In this document: one piece after another, positions 25,206 to 34,198 of the stretch
Position numbering within the stretch: position 1 is the stretch's first letter
How the letters are laid out: each line of letters begins with the position of its first letter
Source: Kytococcus sedentarius DSM 20547
GTDB lineage: Bacteria > Actinomycetota > Actinomycetes > Actinomycetales > Dermatophilaceae
Length of the DNA: 64,000 nucleotides
Assembly: GCF_000023925.1 (NCBI RefSeq)
Contig: NC_013169.1
Span: 558,001-622,000, forward strand
Direction: 5' to 3'
The notes under the pieces: generated by a model
The model's input: the letters and a program-made list of their open reading frames with translations, nothing else
Told to the model about the DNA's origin: nothing
The model's database searches: none
Program-made: the position numbers and the translations under genes

Positions 25206-26546
25206 GTGAAGATCCTCGTCATCGGCACCGGGGGACGCGAGCACGGCATCCTCGAGGCCCTCCGCCGCACGCAAGACCCCGCCCACCCGCTCGAGCTCTT
25301 CGCGGCCCCGGGCAACCCCGGCATGGCGCAGCTCGCCGAGTGCCGCGCCGTCGATGCTGCCAGCCCGGCCGCCGTCGTCGCCCTCGCCCAGGAGCTGGGT
25401 GCCGAGCTCGTCGTGGTCGGTCCCGAGGCCCCGCTGGTGGCGGGCGTCGCCGATGCCCTGCGCGATGCGGGAGTCCCCACCCTGGGCCCCGACCAGGCCG
25501 CCGCCCGCCTGGAGGGCAGCAAGGCCTTCGCCAAGGAGGTCATGGCCGCCGCGCAGGTCCCCACCGCGCAGGCCCGCACCTGCACCGACGACGCCACGGT
25601 CGCCGAGGCACTCGATGCCTTCGCCACCTCCGGTGCGGGTACGCCCGTCCCGTGGGTGGTCAAGGCCGATGGCCTCGCCGGCGGCAAGGGGGTCGTGGTG
25701 ACCACCGACCGCGCGGAGGCCGAGCAGCACGCCACCGACTGCATCGCCAAGGAGGGCCAGGTCGTCATCGAGGAGTACCTCGACGGCCCCGAGGCCAGCG
25801 TGTTCTGCCTGCTGGACGGCATCACCGCCCGCGCCCTGCCCGCCGCGCAGGACTTCAAGCGGGCCGGCGACGGCGACCTCGGCCCGAACACCGGCGGCAT
25901 GGGTGCCTACAGCCCGCTGCCCTGGGCGCCCGAGGGCTTCGAGGACGAGGTGGTCCGCACCGTCGCCCAGCCCGTGGCCGACGAGATGGCCCGCCGCGGC
26001 ACGCCCTTCGTGGGCGTCCTCTACGTCGGCCTGGCGCTCACCGCCGCCGGCCCCCGGGTGGTCGAGTTCAACGTCCGCTTCGGCGACCCGGACTCCCAGG
26101 CCGTCCTCGCGCGCCTCACGTCGCCGCTGGCGCCGCTGCTGCTCGCCGCCGCGACCGGCAGTCTGTCCGATGCGGCGGACCTCACCTTTGCCGACGAGTC
26201 CGCCGTCGTCGTGGTCCTCGCCGCCGACGGGTACCCGGTCAGCCCCGTGCCGGGGGGTCAGCTCACCGGCATCGCCGAGGCCGAGGCGCGCGGGGCCGTC
26301 GTGCTGCACGCCGGCACCCGCACCGAGGACGCCTCGGGCGACCTGGCCAGCGGCGCCGGGACGACGAACCGGTCCCCGCGCCTGGTGGCCGCCGGGGGCC
26401 GCGTGCTCGATGTGGTGGCCCGCGGCGCCGACCTCGCACACGCCCGGCATAACGCCTACGCCGCGCTGTCCCTCATCGACCTGCCCGGCGGGTGGGCGCG
26501 CACCGACATCGCCGCGGACGCAGCGGCCGGAAGGATCGTCCTGTGA
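25206..26546 (+). CDS. purD: Phosphoribosylamine-glycine ligase
   Basis: This 446-residue GARS starts VKILVIGTGGREHGILEAL. It has LVVVGPEAPLVAGVAD, the ATP-grasp loop KADGLAGGKGVVV and the family signature RFGDPDSQAVL. It joins glycine to phosphoribosylamine with ATP, the second step of purine synthesis. The start is a GTG at 25206, 7 nt after TAGGGT (25193-25198) with no ribosome-binding site, so a leaderless GTG mRNA is likely. purC begins within its stop (GTGA overlap), forming a purDC operon. Confidence 0.96.
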   Translation: MKILVIGTGGREHGILEALRRTQDPAHPLELFAAPGNPGMAQLAECRAVDAASPAAVVALAQELGAELVVVGPEAPLVAGVADALRDAGVPTLGPDQAAARLEGSKAFAKEVMAAAQVPTAQARTCTDDATVAEALDAFATSGAGTPVPWVVKADGLAGGKGVVVTTDRAEAEQHATDCIAKEGQVVIEEYLDGPEASVFCLLDGITARALPAAQDFKRAGDGDLGPNTGGMGAYSPLPWAPEGFEDEVVRTVAQPVADEMARRGTPFVGVLYVGLALTAAGPRVVEFNVRFGDPDSQAVLARLTSPLAPLLLAAATGSLSDAADLTFADESAVVVVLAADGYPVSPVPGGQLTGIAEAEARGAVVLHAGTRTEDASGDLASGAGTTNRSPRLVAAGGRVLDVVARGADLAHARHNAYAALSLIDLPGGWARTDIAADAAAGRIVL

Positions 26547-27553
26547 CCACTCCTGCAGACCCCCAGCGCACTGCGCAGCCCGGCACCCCCACCGGGCCAA
26601 CCCTCCCCGGGTATGAGCTCGTCCACGCAGGCAAGGTGCGCGAGCTCTACGCACCCGGCCCCGACGCCCCGCTGCCCGGGGGGTTCGCCGCGGACGAGGT
26701 GCTGCTCATGGTGGCCAGCGACCGCATCAGCGCCTACGACCACGTCCTGTCCACCCCCATCGAGGACAAGGGGGAGGTGCTCACCCGGATGAGCCTGTGG
26801 TGGTTCGACCAGCTGGCCGACCTGGTGCCGCACCATGTGCTGGCCACCGAGGCGCCGCTGGTTCCCGAGCAGGTGGCGGGCCGTGCGGTGCTGGTGAAGC
26901 GGCTGCGGATGCTGCCGGTGGAGTGCGTCGCACGAGCCCACCTCACCGGTGGCGGGCTGAGCGAGTACCGGAGGGCCGGGACGGTCTCCGGGGTGCGCCT
27001 GCGCGAGGGCCTCGTCGACGGCGACGAACTGCCCGACCCCATCTTCACCCCCTCCACCAAGGCGCCGGCGGGGGAGCACGACGAGCCGATCAGCTACGAG
27101 CAGGTGGTCACCACCATCGGTGAGCCCTTGGCCCGCGCGGCGCGCAATCTCACCGTCGCCATCCTGCGGCGGGGGCACGAGGTGGCGGCCGGGCGCGGCA
27201 TCATCGTGGCCGACACGAAGGTGGAGTTCGGCCTGGAGGGGGTCGAGGCCGAGCGGGACCTGCGCACCGTCACCCAGAAGGAGCTCGATGCCGGGAGCGT
27301 CCGCATCGTGCTGGCCGACGAGGTGCTCACCCCGGACTCGTCACGCTTCTGGCCAGCGGAGGGGTTCGAGGCGGGGCGCCAGCAGCCGAGCTTCGACAAG
27401 CAGTACGTGCGCGACTGGCTGACCTCGCCGGCGTCCGGGTGGGACAAGGAGTCCGACACCCCGCCGCCGGTTCTGCCCGCTGACGTGGCCGCGGCGACGC
27501 GGGGCAAGTACGTGGAGGCCTACGAGCGCCTCACGGGCGAGTCCTTCCGTTGA
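26543..27553 (+). CDS. purC: SAICAR synthetase (phosphoribosylaminoimidazole-succinocarboxamide synthase)
   Basis: This 336-residue protein is of the longer yeast/actinobacterial type. It contains HAGKVRELYAPG, SDRISAYDHVLSTPI, PVECVARAHLTGGGLSEYR, and IIVADTKVEFGL with the ATP and aspartate-binding residues. It condenses CAIR with aspartate using ATP. The GTG start overlaps the purD stop by 4 nt, so the two enzymes are translationally coupled. No obvious terminator follows. The next gene is convergent. Confidence 0.96.
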   Translation: MTTPADPQRTAQPGTPTGPTLPGYELVHAGKVRELYAPGPDAPLPGGFAADEVLLMVASDRISAYDHVLSTPIEDKGEVLTRMSLWWFDQLADLVPHHVLATEAPLVPEQVAGRAVLVKRLRMLPVECVARAHLTGGGLSEYRRAGTVSGVRLREGLVDGDELPDPIFTPSTKAPAGEHDEPISYEQVVTTIGEPLARAARNLTVAILRRGHEVAAGRGIIVADTKVEFGLEGVEAERDLRTVTQKELDAGSVRIVLADEVLTPDSSRFWPAEGFEAGRQQPSFDKQYVRDWLTSPASGWDKESDTPPPVLPADVAAATRGKYVEAYERLTGESFR

Positions 27554-27604
27554 ACTGAAGGTGTCGGTGCAGGGGTCTGGGCCGTCTTGGAGACGCTGGG
27601 CTGA

Positions 27605-27970
27605 TCAGCCCCACCATCGCCCAAGGGCCGCGGCGGCCTCAGCCGGCTCCACGACACCGCTCGCCACGCCCACGACGAGGTCGTAGGCCTCGTCGTCCGG
27701 TGCGTCGAGCTCGGCTCCGTTGAGGCCGTAGAACACCACGAGCGACAACCAACCCAGGCGCTTGTTGCCGTCCACCAGCGGGGGGTTCCGCACGATGGAC
27801 TCCAGCAGAACCGCTGCCTTCAGGTCGAGTTCCGGGTAGGCCTCCTGGCCCCACACGGAGGTCGAGGGCCGGTGGGCCGCTGACTCGAGCAGCCCAACGT
27901 CACGCACCGGGCCCACGCCGAGGTCGCCTGTGAGGGTGAGTAGGTCCTCGAGGGTCAGGTAGGTGGTCAC
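27605..27970 (-). CDS. Doc/Fic-family toxin with altered catalytic motif
   Basis: This 121-residue death-on-curing protein begins TYLTLEDLLTLTGDLG and carries the Fic core IVRNPPLVDGNKRLGWLSLVVFYGLNG. In Doc/Fic proteins the motif is HxFx(D/E)GNKR. Here residue 63 is Pro (codon CCC) where His is expected, while Asp67, Gly68, Asn69, Lys70 and Arg71 are kept. Loss of the catalytic His should abolish phosphotransfer or AMPylation. The GTG start overlaps the antitoxin stop by 4 nt, as in an intact operon. It may therefore be an inactivated toxin retained with its antitoxin, or a repurposed protein. Confidence 0.88.
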   Translation of the reverse strand: MTTYLTLEDLLTLTGDLGVGPVRDVGLLESAAHRPSTSVWGQEAYPELDLKAAVLLESIVRNPPLVDGNKRLGWLSLVVFYGLNGAELDAPDDEAYDLVVGVASGVVEPAEAAAALGRWWG

Positions 27971-28170
27971 GTGCCGAGTTTGTCGAGCAGGTCGGCGTAG
28001 CGCTCGCGTGCCTTTGCGGAGAGGGTGCGCACCGTGCTCTCATGTCCGCGCCGCGCGGCAGTCTCCCGGATGGCGCGAACGGTGGCCTCCTGGCGGCTCA
28101 CGCCCTGGGCCGCGGCCAGCTCCCCGAGCAGCCGGGCGTCCTCATCGGTCAGTCGCAGCGTCATGGCCAT
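27967..28170 (-). CDS. Ribbon-helix-helix antitoxin of the Doc-like toxin
   Basis: This 67-residue protein starts MAMTLRLTDEDARLLGELAAAQGVSRQEATVRAIRE, a CopG/Arc-type ribbon-helix-helix (beta strand at residues 3-8, then two helices). A basic C-terminal segment TLSAKARERYADLLDKLG probably wraps the toxin. RHH antitoxins repress their own operon and neutralise the toxin. The gene lies directly upstream of the Doc-like gene with GTGA overlap. A decayed copy of its first 22 codons is found 1.4 kb away at 29503-29568. Confidence 0.85.
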   Translation of the reverse strand: MAMTLRLTDEDARLLGELAAAQGVSRQEATVRAIRETAARRGHESTVRTLSAKARERYADLLDKLGT

Positions 28171-28220
28171 GCCGGCATGGTATCGATGCGGTATCACGCA
28201 GCGTCGGTAGCGTGAGCGGC

Positions 28221-28322
28221 ATGATCGCACGCTGGAAGGACCTCTGCCTCGACGCAGTGGACGTCCCCGCCGCCTCGGGTGGTGACCTGCCGCGGTTGCC
28301 GTCCTTCAGCCACCGTCCCTGA
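28221..28322 (+). pseudogene. Truncated copy of the VOC-family gene start
   Basis: The first 18 codons read MIARWKDLCLDAVDVPAA, matching MIARWKDFCIDAVDVPAA of the copy at 29631 at 16 of 18 residues. The frame then departs (SGGDLPRLPSF) and stops after 33 codons. The promoter is also shared: TAGCGT then 7 nt before ATG in both copies. It is thus the 5' end of a glyoxalase-like gene, cut off near 28277 where unrelated sequence with two minus-strand genes begins. Confidence 0.85.
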
Positions 28323-28920
28323 CGCTGCGGGCGACGCCTGCGACGTCCTCGGCGCCCGCCCACGGCGAGCCTGGCTCTTCACCTGCCACCATGGGGTTCT
28401 CGAGCTCGCCCGAGTCCTGGTACCAGAGACCATCGGGGAACAAGAACTTGGCGGGGTCGTCCGCGACACCTCCGTCGGGAAGGCTCAGGGACGCGTCCTC
28501 GGTGGAGTCGCCGGTCCACTGGCTCCAGACGGCGACCACCTCCCCGTCCGGGAGCGCAGCGCGAAGGTCATCGAGGTCTGCTCCCTCCGGCCGAATCATC
28601 TCGAGATGCACCACATCTCCCGCCTGGCCGGGGCCGTGCAGGGGCTCGACCACCTCCGCGGTCAACGAAGCGAACTCGTAGCGGACCTCGCCCAGGATCG
28701 TGCGTTGGTGACCGGGCTGCACGCCCGTGAGCCGGACGAGGGCAGCGCCAGCGGCGCGGTCGTCCACCGTGGCCTTGGAGTCCACCGGGTCGTAGTCGAC
28801 GTGGGTCCCGCTGTCGGTGGTGAGGTCGTGCAAGGAGCGTTCCTCCTCCTGGGCCGAGCACCCAATGAGGGCCAACGCCGCGACGGAGGTGAGGAGCGTG
28901 TGCTGGGGCCGAATATTCAT
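28306..28920 (-). CDS. Lipoprotein, member of a local family
   Basis: This 204-residue protein has a signal sequence ending LIGC with Cys21 as lipidation site. The mature part contains LDDLRAALPDGEVVAVWSQWTGD and PDGLWYQDSG, recalling LAEVEELRPEGPYLVFWEDT and EGFWYELDVEP of the lipoprotein at 35482, so these are probably distant paralogues. Function is unknown. Its 3' end overlaps the truncated VOC fragment on the other strand. Together with the metzincin gene it fills the segment between two diverged copies of antitoxin-VOC junction DNA. Confidence 0.7.
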   Translation of the reverse strand: MNIRPQHTLLTSVAALALIGCSAQEEERSLHDLTTDSGTHVDYDPVDSKATVDDRAAGAALVRLTGVQPGHQRTILGEVRYEFASLTAEVVEPLHGPGQAGDVVHLEMIRPEGADLDDLRAALPDGEVVAVWSQWTGDSTEDASLSLPDGGVADDPAKFLFPDGLWYQDSGELENPMVAGEEPGSPWAGAEDVAGVARSVRDGG

Positions 28921-28929
28921 GATGTTCCC

Positions 28930-29472
28930 TTAGAAAGCGCGGTTGATGTCATCGCGGTCAGACGCACTGAACGATCGCCATCGCCAGTGCGTGGAGGGGA
29001 CCTCTCCCTGGATCATGGCGCTGACGCTGTCGTGCCGAAAACTCAGGCTGTGGCCAACTTCATGAACTGTTGTCTTGCGGATGTCGGACCAGTCGTTGGC
29101 CCCTCGCTTCAACTCTGGGAAGTCGATGTACACAGAACCCTTGTAGCTACGCCCGCCTCTACAGTCATCGCACTGGTACCGCCCCCTGACTCCGGGAGGG
29201 AGATCTTCACTGAACCACGTCATATCGTTATAACCGAAGTAGCGGCCGCATCCGTATCCGATGTACTCGATGGTGAGGTCCGTGGTGTCTCGCAACCGCC
29301 GCATGGCGTAGCCCGCCGCCTCCTGTTCGTCGGCCGTCATATTGGCGTAGCAATACGTATGGTTCCCATCCGCCGGCCTCCCCCAAGGCTCCTCCGGATA
29401 ATCAGCAACAGCTGCCGGGGAGGGTATGAGTATCAAACTGATGGTTGTGGCGGTCAATAGCCGGATGCCCAT
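28930..29472 (-). CDS. Secreted metzincin-type zinc metalloprotease
   Basis: This 180-residue protein has a signal peptide (MGIRLLTATTISLILIPSPAAVA). Near residue 138 it has HEVGHSLSFRH, an HExxHxxSxxH zinc site, then a Met-turn SAMIQG 5 residues later. This is the metzincin arrangement, with Ser where the usual Gly stands. Four Cys (YCYAN, GYGCG, CDDC) could form disulfides. It is small, like snapalysin or minimal matrixins. ATG 29472 is chosen because the preceding in-frame residues encode a decayed antitoxin start and would bury the signal peptide. GC content is clearly below the genome norm, indicating acquisition. Confidence 0.82.
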   Translation of the reverse strand: MGIRLLTATTISLILIPSPAAVADYPEEPWGRPADGNHTYCYANMTADEQEAAGYAMRRLRDTTDLTIEYIGYGCGRYFGYNDMTWFSEDLPPGVRGRYQCDDCRGGRSYKGSVYIDFPELKRGANDWSDIRKTTVHEVGHSLSFRHDSVSAMIQGEVPSTHWRWRSFSASDRDDINRAF

Positions 29473-29502
29473 GCGATCAGCATGAGTCCTCAGGGGGGGT
29501 GT

Positions 29503-29568
29503 CAACCCCTTGGCCGCGGCCAGCTCGCCAAGCGGGCGGGTACTCTCATCGGTCGGCTGCCGAACCAT
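29503..29568 (-). pseudogene. Remnant of a second antitoxin gene start
   Basis: Read on the minus strand from ATG 29568 this gives MVRQPTDESTRPLGELAAAKGL, against LRLTDEDARLLGELAAAQGV of the intact antitoxin. The nucleotides also match in blocks (GGCCGCGGCCAGCT, CTCATCGGTC). It lies upstream of the VOC pseudogene in the same relative position as the intact antitoxin lies to the truncated VOC fragment. Confidence 0.75.
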
Positions 29569-29630
29569 GGGCCCGGCAGCACAGTGCCGCACTGGGTGAC
29601 TATCCGTCACCACCCGCTAGCGTTCCATAC

Positions 29631-30187
29631 ATGATCGCGCGCTGGAAGGACTTCTGCATTGATGCGGTGGACGTCCCTGCAGCCCTGCGGTTCTGGTCCG
29701 TCGCCCTGGGGCTGGAGGGGCAGGAGAGTGGCAACGGTGCTGTCCTGCGCGGGGACACCCCGGACCAGACCGTGTGGATCAACCGTGTCGACGAGTCCCA
29801 CCGGGTGAAGAACCGCCTGCACGTGGACGTGAACACCACCTCGGTCGAGCGGCTCGTCGAGAGCGGCGCCGCCGTCCTCGATGCCGAGTCCTTCGCCTGG
29901 ACCGTCCTGCGCGATCCCGACGGTGGCGAGATCGGCCACGACGACGACCAGGCTGGTGGTGGTTCGACCTGCCGGACCCCTTCCCGGCGGAGTCCGTGGT
30001 CTTCGTGCCGGTGCCCGAGCCGAAGGTGGAGAAGAACCGCGTGCACCCGGACCTCTGGGGTGGGGAGGCCGACCTGGTCGCGGCCGGTGCCACGGTCGTC
30101 GACCGACAGCCTGGCTGGGTGGTCCTGGCCGACCCGGAGGGCAACGAGTTCTGTGCCTTCGCCCCACCGGACGCCGACGAGTGCTGA
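29631..30187 (+). pseudogene. VOC/glyoxalase-like gene broken by deletion and frameshift
   Basis: From ATG 29631 the frame encodes DVPAALRFWSVALGLEGQESG through AWTVLRDPDGGE, a typical first VOC half. After about codon 103 it goes into low-complexity Arg/Ser reading. Near 29950 a different frame takes over with GWWWFDLPDPFPAE and ends WVVLADPEGNEFCAF, the second half of such proteins. The two good halves are out of frame, and the expected linking segment (about 40 residues) is missing, so the gene is most likely inactive. TAGCGT lies 7 nt before the ATG (leaderless). Confidence 0.75.
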
Positions 30188-30307
30188 CCCTCTCCTCAGG
30201 TGAGGCGCACGGTCCTCATCACAGATCGAGCACAGTCGGATCAGCGCTCTGGTGAGTGGGGCGCAGGGTCTGCCATGCTGGCTTCACCATCAACCGAGGG
30301 GGGAACC

Positions 30308-30745
30308 ATGACCACGACCACTCGTCTCCTGACCATCGGCCTCGCCGCCACCGGAGTCATCGGCCTGGCGGGCTGCGACGGCCTCCTGGGTGCGTTGCAA
30401 CCCTCGTCGGTCCAGGTGTCCGACGGGATGGTGGTCTACACCAACCCGCCGAACCACGCCGAGGGGGAGCCCCTCATCATCGGTGAGCTGACCTGGGACG
30501 CAGACCACGCGTGCTGGTACACCGTGGGCGCCGACGGCTCCGAGGCGACCACCGTCTACCCGGAGGGCACGACGAGCACGCCCGGCGAGCAGATCACCTT
30601 CGCAGGCGGGGAGGTGGTCCGCGCGGGGGAGGAGCTGGCGGTCGGTGGCACCGGGTGGACCCCGGGCGAGGACGAGGGGTTCACGCCCGACATGCGGTGT
30701 GGAGAGCGCGAGCTGCACTTCTCCGCGGGGACCGGCCCCCTCTGA
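30308..30745 (+). CDS. Small lipoprotein, unknown function
   Basis: This 145-residue protein has a signal sequence (TTRLLTIGLAATGVIGLAGC) ending in a clean LAGC lipobox with Cys23. The mature part has two cysteines far apart (HACWYTV, MRCGEREL) that may pair. No domain is recognised. A strong GAGGGGGGAA precedes ATG 30308. It stands alone between the broken VOC gene and the purS promoter. Confidence 0.75.
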   Translation: MTTTTRLLTIGLAATGVIGLAGCDGLLGALQPSSVQVSDGMVVYTNPPNHAEGEPLIIGELTWDADHACWYTVGADGSEATTVYPEGTTSTPGEQITFAGGEVVRAGEELAVGGTGWTPGEDEGFTPDMRCGERELHFSAGTGPL

Positions 30746-30783
30746 CCGCAACGGGCTCGCGAGGGGCGGGTGCACTGCGCCAG

Positions 30784-30789
30784 TAGACT
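30784..30789 (+). promoter_or_regulatory. Probable purSQL -10 box
   Basis: TAGACT in AGTAGACTCCGG, 60 nt upstream of the purS start, resembles the purA -10 context. No clear -35 and no purine-regulator box or riboswitch fold is seen in the 53-nt leader. Confidence 0.45.
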
Positions 30790-30848
30790 CCGGTCTGCAC
30801 GCGGGTGCGCAGTCAGCGGCCCGATCGCCACGTCCCCCAGGAGCGTCC

Positions 30849-31139
30849 ATGGGCCACGTCATCGTCGACGTCATGCCGAAGCCGGAGATCCTCGACCCGC
30901 AAGGCAAGGCCATCGCCGGCGCCCTGCCCAAGCTCGGCATCGAGGGCTTCACCGAGGTCCGCCAGGGCAAGCGCTTCGTGCTCGCCGTCGACGGGGAGGT
31001 CACCGATGCCGTCCTCTCCTCCGCCCGCGAGGCCGCGACCACGCTGCTGAGCAACCCCGTCATCGAGGACGTCGTGAGCGTCCGTGAGGCGACCGCGGCC
31101 GAGCTGGAGGCCGACAAGGCGCAGGAGGCCACGGCGTGA
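30849..31139 (+). CDS. purS: FGAM synthase subunit PurS
   Basis: This 96-residue protein has the PurS pattern: [28 protein letters not shown] at the N-terminus and [10 protein letters not shown] near the end, with a short extra tail. PurS joins PurQ (ammonia source) and PurL (synthetase) in the trimeric FGAM synthase. CAGGAG lies 5 nt before ATG 30849. purQ begins inside its stop (GTGA), starting the purSQL operon. Confidence 0.95.
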   Translation: MGHVIVDVMPKPEILDPQGKAIAGALPKLGIEGFTEVRQGKRFVLAVDGEVTDAVLSSAREAATTLLSNPVIEDVVSVREATAAELEADKAQEATA

Positions 31140-31804
31140 AGGTCGGCGTCGTCACCTTCCCCGGCTCCCTGGACGACCGCGACGCGGCCCGCGCCATCGA
31201 GCTGGCCGGCGGCCAGGCCGTGGCCCTGTGGCACGGCGACGAGGACCTCACCGGCATCGATGCGGTGGTCCTCCCGGGCGGCTTCTCCTACGGCGACTAC
31301 CTCCGCTGCGGCGCCATCGCCCGGTTCGCCCCGATGATGACCCGCGTCATCGCCGAGGCGCAGCGCGGCATGCCCGTGCTCGGCATCTGCAACGGCTTCC
31401 AGGTGCTGTGCGAGTCGCACCTGCTGCCCGGCGCCCTGATCCGCAACGACCACCAGACCTTCGTCTGCCGCGACCAGCGCCTCCGCATCGAGAACGCGAC
31501 CACCGCCTGGACCTCCGGCTACGCCGAGGGCCAGGAGATCACCATCGTGCTCAAGAACGGCGAGGGCGGCTACGTGGCCGACGACGCCACGCTCGACGCC
31601 CTCGAGGGCGAGGGCCGCGTCGTGGCCCGCTACCTCGAGCACAACCCGAACGGCTCCCTGCGCGACATCGCCGGCATCACCAACGAGCGCGGCAACGTGG
31701 TGGGCCTCATGCCCCACCCGGAGCACTGCGTCGAGGAGGGCTACGGCCCCTCCACCGACGGCCTGCCCTTCTTCACCTCCGTCCTGCGGGAGATGGCCCG
31801 ATGA
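31136..31804 (+). CDS. purQ: FGAM synthase glutaminase subunit PurQ
   Basis: This 222-residue class I amidotransferase starts [21 protein letters not shown]. It has the nucleophile Cys in [11 protein letters not shown] and the His-Glu pair in [10 protein letters not shown]. It supplies ammonia from glutamine to PurL. The GTG start overlaps purS by 4 nt, and its stop overlaps purL (ATGA), so the three subunits are made in one coupled unit. Confidence 0.97.
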   Translation: MKVGVVTFPGSLDDRDAARAIELAGGQAVALWHGDEDLTGIDAVVLPGGFSYGDYLRCGAIARFAPMMTRVIAEAQRGMPVLGICNGFQVLCESHLLPGALIRNDHQTFVCRDQRLRIENATTAWTSGYAEGQEITIVLKNGEGGYVADDATLDALEGEGRVVARYLEHNPNGSLRDIAGITNERGNVVGLMPHPEHCVEEGYGPSTDGLPFFTSVLREMAR

Positions 31805-34197
31805 CCCCCACGCACCAGACCACCGGCCCCGATGCGGTGAACGCCGACCTCGACACCGTCACCCACGCCGCCAGCACGCCCGAGACCGAGCAGCCCTGGG
31901 CCGACCTGGGCCTGGCCGCCGACGAGTACGCCCGCATCCGCGAGGTCCTCGGCCGCCGCCCCACGAACGCCGAGCTGGCCATGTACTCGGTCATGTGGTC
32001 CGAGCACTGCTCCTACAAGTCCTCCAAGGTGCACCTGCGCCAGTTCGGTGAGAAGCAGTCCGACGAGATGCGTGAGCACCTGCTCGTCGGCATCGGCGAG
32101 AACGCTGGCGTGGTCGACATCGGCGACGACTGGGCGGTCACCTTCAAGGTCGAGTCCCACAACCACCCGAGCTTCGTGGAGCCCTACCAGGGCGCCGCCA
32201 CCGGCGTGGGCGGCATCGTCCGCGACATCATCTCGATGGGGGCGCGCCCCATCGCGGTCATGGACGCCCTGCGCTTCGGCGACCCGTCCCACCCGGACAC
32301 GCTGCGCGTGCTGCCCGGGGTGGTCGCCGGCATCAGCGGCTACGGCAACTCCCTGGGTCTGCCCAACATCGGCGGGGAGACCCGGTTCGATGCGGTGTAC
32401 CAGGGCAACCCGCTGGTCAACGCCCTGTGCGTGGGGGCGATGAAGAAGCAGGACATCCACCTGGCCAACGCCTCGGGCGTGGGCAACCGGGTGGTGCTCT
32501 TCGGCGCCCGCACCGGCGGCGACGGCATCGGAGGTGCCTCGGTGCTGGCCTCCGGCTCGTTCGACGCCGACGGCCCGTCCAAGCGCCCGAGCGTGCAGGT
32601 GGGCGACCCGTTCAGCGAGAAGGTCCTCATCGAGTGCTGCCTGGAGCTGTACCGGGAGGGCCTGGTCGAGGGCATCCAGGACCTCGGGGCGGCCGGCATC
32701 TCGTGCGCCACCAGCGAGCTGGCCTCCAACGGCGAGGGCGGCATGCACATCGAGCTCACCAGCGTGCTGCTGCGCGACCCCACCCTGAACGCCGGCGAGA
32801 TCCTCATGTCGGAGTCGCAGGAGCGCATGATGGCCGTGGTGACGCCGGAGAACGCCGAGGCCTTCGAGGCGGTCATGGCCCGCTACGAGGTCGAGTACTC
32901 CTGGCTCGGCGAGGTCACCGACACCGGGCGGCTGGTCATCGACTGGCAGGGCGAGACCATCGTCGACGTGGACCCGCGCACCGTGGCCCACGACGGCCCG
33001 GTCTACGAGCGCCCCTACGCCCGCCCGGAGTGGCTCGACGCGGTGCAGGCCGACACCGTCACGGCGGCCGGCCTGGAGCGCCCCGGCTCCGCAGCCGACC
33101 TGCGTGCCACGCTGCTCGACCTGCTCGGCAGCCCGAACCTGGCGGATGCGTCCTGGATCACCGACCAGTACGACCGCTACGTGCAGGGCAACACCGCATC
33201 GGCCATGCCGGACGACGCCGGCATCGTGCGCGTGGACGAGCAGACCGGCCGCGGCGTGGCCGTCTCGACCGACTGCAACAACCGCTTCAGCTACCTGGAC
33301 CCCTACGCCGGGGCGCAGCTGAGCCTGGCCGAGGCCTTCCGCAACGTGGCGGCCAGCGGTGCGGCGCCGCGGGCGGTCTCGGACTGCCTGAACTTCGGCT
33401 CCCCGGAGGAGCCGGGCACCATGTGGCAGTTCGCCGAGGCCATCCGCGGCCTGGCCGACGGTTGCCTGGAGCTGGGCATCCCGGTGACCGGCGGCAACGT
33501 GTCGCTGTACAACTCCACCGGGGACACCGCCATCCACCCCACCCCGCTGGTCGCGGTGCTCGGTGTGCTGGACGACGTGGCCCGCCGCATCCCCACCGCC
33601 TGGCGGGCCGCCGGGCTGGACCTGGTGCTGCTCGGCGAGACCCGCGACGAGCTGGACGGCTCGGCCTGGGCCGGGCTGCACGGACACCTCGGCGGTGTGC
33701 CGCCGCAGGTGGACCTCGCGGCCGAGCGCCGGCTGGGCGAGCTCCTGGGCCGCGCGGCGGACGAGGGCCTGGTGGCCGGCTCGCACGACCTCTCCGAGGG
33801 GGGCCTCGCGGTCGCCCTGGCCGAGGGCGTGGAGCGCCACGGCACCGGTGCCCGGGTGGACCTGGCCTCGCTGCTGGGTGCTGGTGGCGCTGCGGCGGGC
33901 GAGGGCGCGCTCGATGCCGCTGCGGCGCTGTTCTCGGAGTCCGGCGGCCGCGTGCTGGTCGCCGTCGCGCCCGAGCACCGCGAGGCCTTCGACGCCCTGG
34001 TCGCCGAGCACGGCGTGCCGGCCGTCGCGCTCGGCACCACCACCCCCGGCGACTCCTTGCGGGTGGAGACGGGCGCGGGCGAGCTGGTGCTCACCGCATC
34101 GGAGATCTCCACGGCGCGCCAGCGGACCTTCCGCGAGCTGCTCGCCGGGGACGAGGCCGTCGTCGAAGCCGCCGTTGCCGAGGCGCACGGGCACTGA
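31801..34197 (+). CDS. purL: FGAM synthase large subunit PurL
   Basis: This 798-residue small-type PurL (partnered with PurS and PurQ) contains [12 protein letters not shown] near residue 65, [28 protein letters not shown] with the ATP/Mg site, [15 protein letters not shown], and the second-half repeat [14 protein letters not shown]-like segment. It converts FGAR, ATP and ammonia to FGAM, the fourth step of purine synthesis. The N-terminal 35 residues are a variable Thr/Pro-rich lead. Two small membrane-protein genes follow at 1 and 9 nt spacing and may belong to the same transcript. Confidence 0.97.
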   Translation: MTPTHQTTGPDAVNADLDTVTHAASTPETEQPWADLGLAADEYARIREVLGRRPTNAELAMYSVMWSEHCSYKSSKVHLRQFGEKQSDEMREHLLVGIGENAGVVDIGDDWAVTFKVESHNHPSFVEPYQGAATGVGGIVRDIISMGARPIAVMDALRFGDPSHPDTLRVLPGVVAGISGYGNSLGLPNIGGETRFDAVYQGNPLVNALCVGAMKKQDIHLANASGVGNRVVLFGARTGGDGIGGASVLASGSFDADGPSKRPSVQVGDPFSEKVLIECCLELYREGLVEGIQDLGAAGISCATSELASNGEGGMHIELTSVLLRDPTLNAGEILMSESQERMMAVVTPENAEAFEAVMARYEVEYSWLGEVTDTGRLVIDWQGETIVDVDPRTVAHDGPVYERPYARPEWLDAVQADTVTAAGLERPGSAADLRATLLDLLGSPNLADASWITDQYDRYVQGNTASAMPDDAGIVRVDEQTGRGVAVSTDCNNRFSYLDPYAGAQLSLAEAFRNVAASGAAPRAVSDCLNFGSPEEPGTMWQFAEAIRGLADGCLELGIPVTGGNVSLYNSTGDTAIHPTPLVAVLGVLDDVARRIPTAWRAAGLDLVLLGETRDELDGSAWAGLHGHLGGVPPQVDLAAERRLGELLGRAADEGLVAGSHDLSEGGLAVALAEGVERHGTGARVDLASLLGAGGAAAGEGALDAAAALFSESGGRVLVAVAPEHREAFDALVAEHGVPAVALGTTTPGDSLRVETGAGELVLTASEISTARQRTFRELLAGDEAVVEAAVAEAHGH

Positions 34198-34198
34198 C

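Noticed and set aside
30790-30848. Purine riboswitch in the purS leader
   Set aside because: The leader after the -10 is only about 50 nt and shows no conserved purine or PRPP aptamer pairing.
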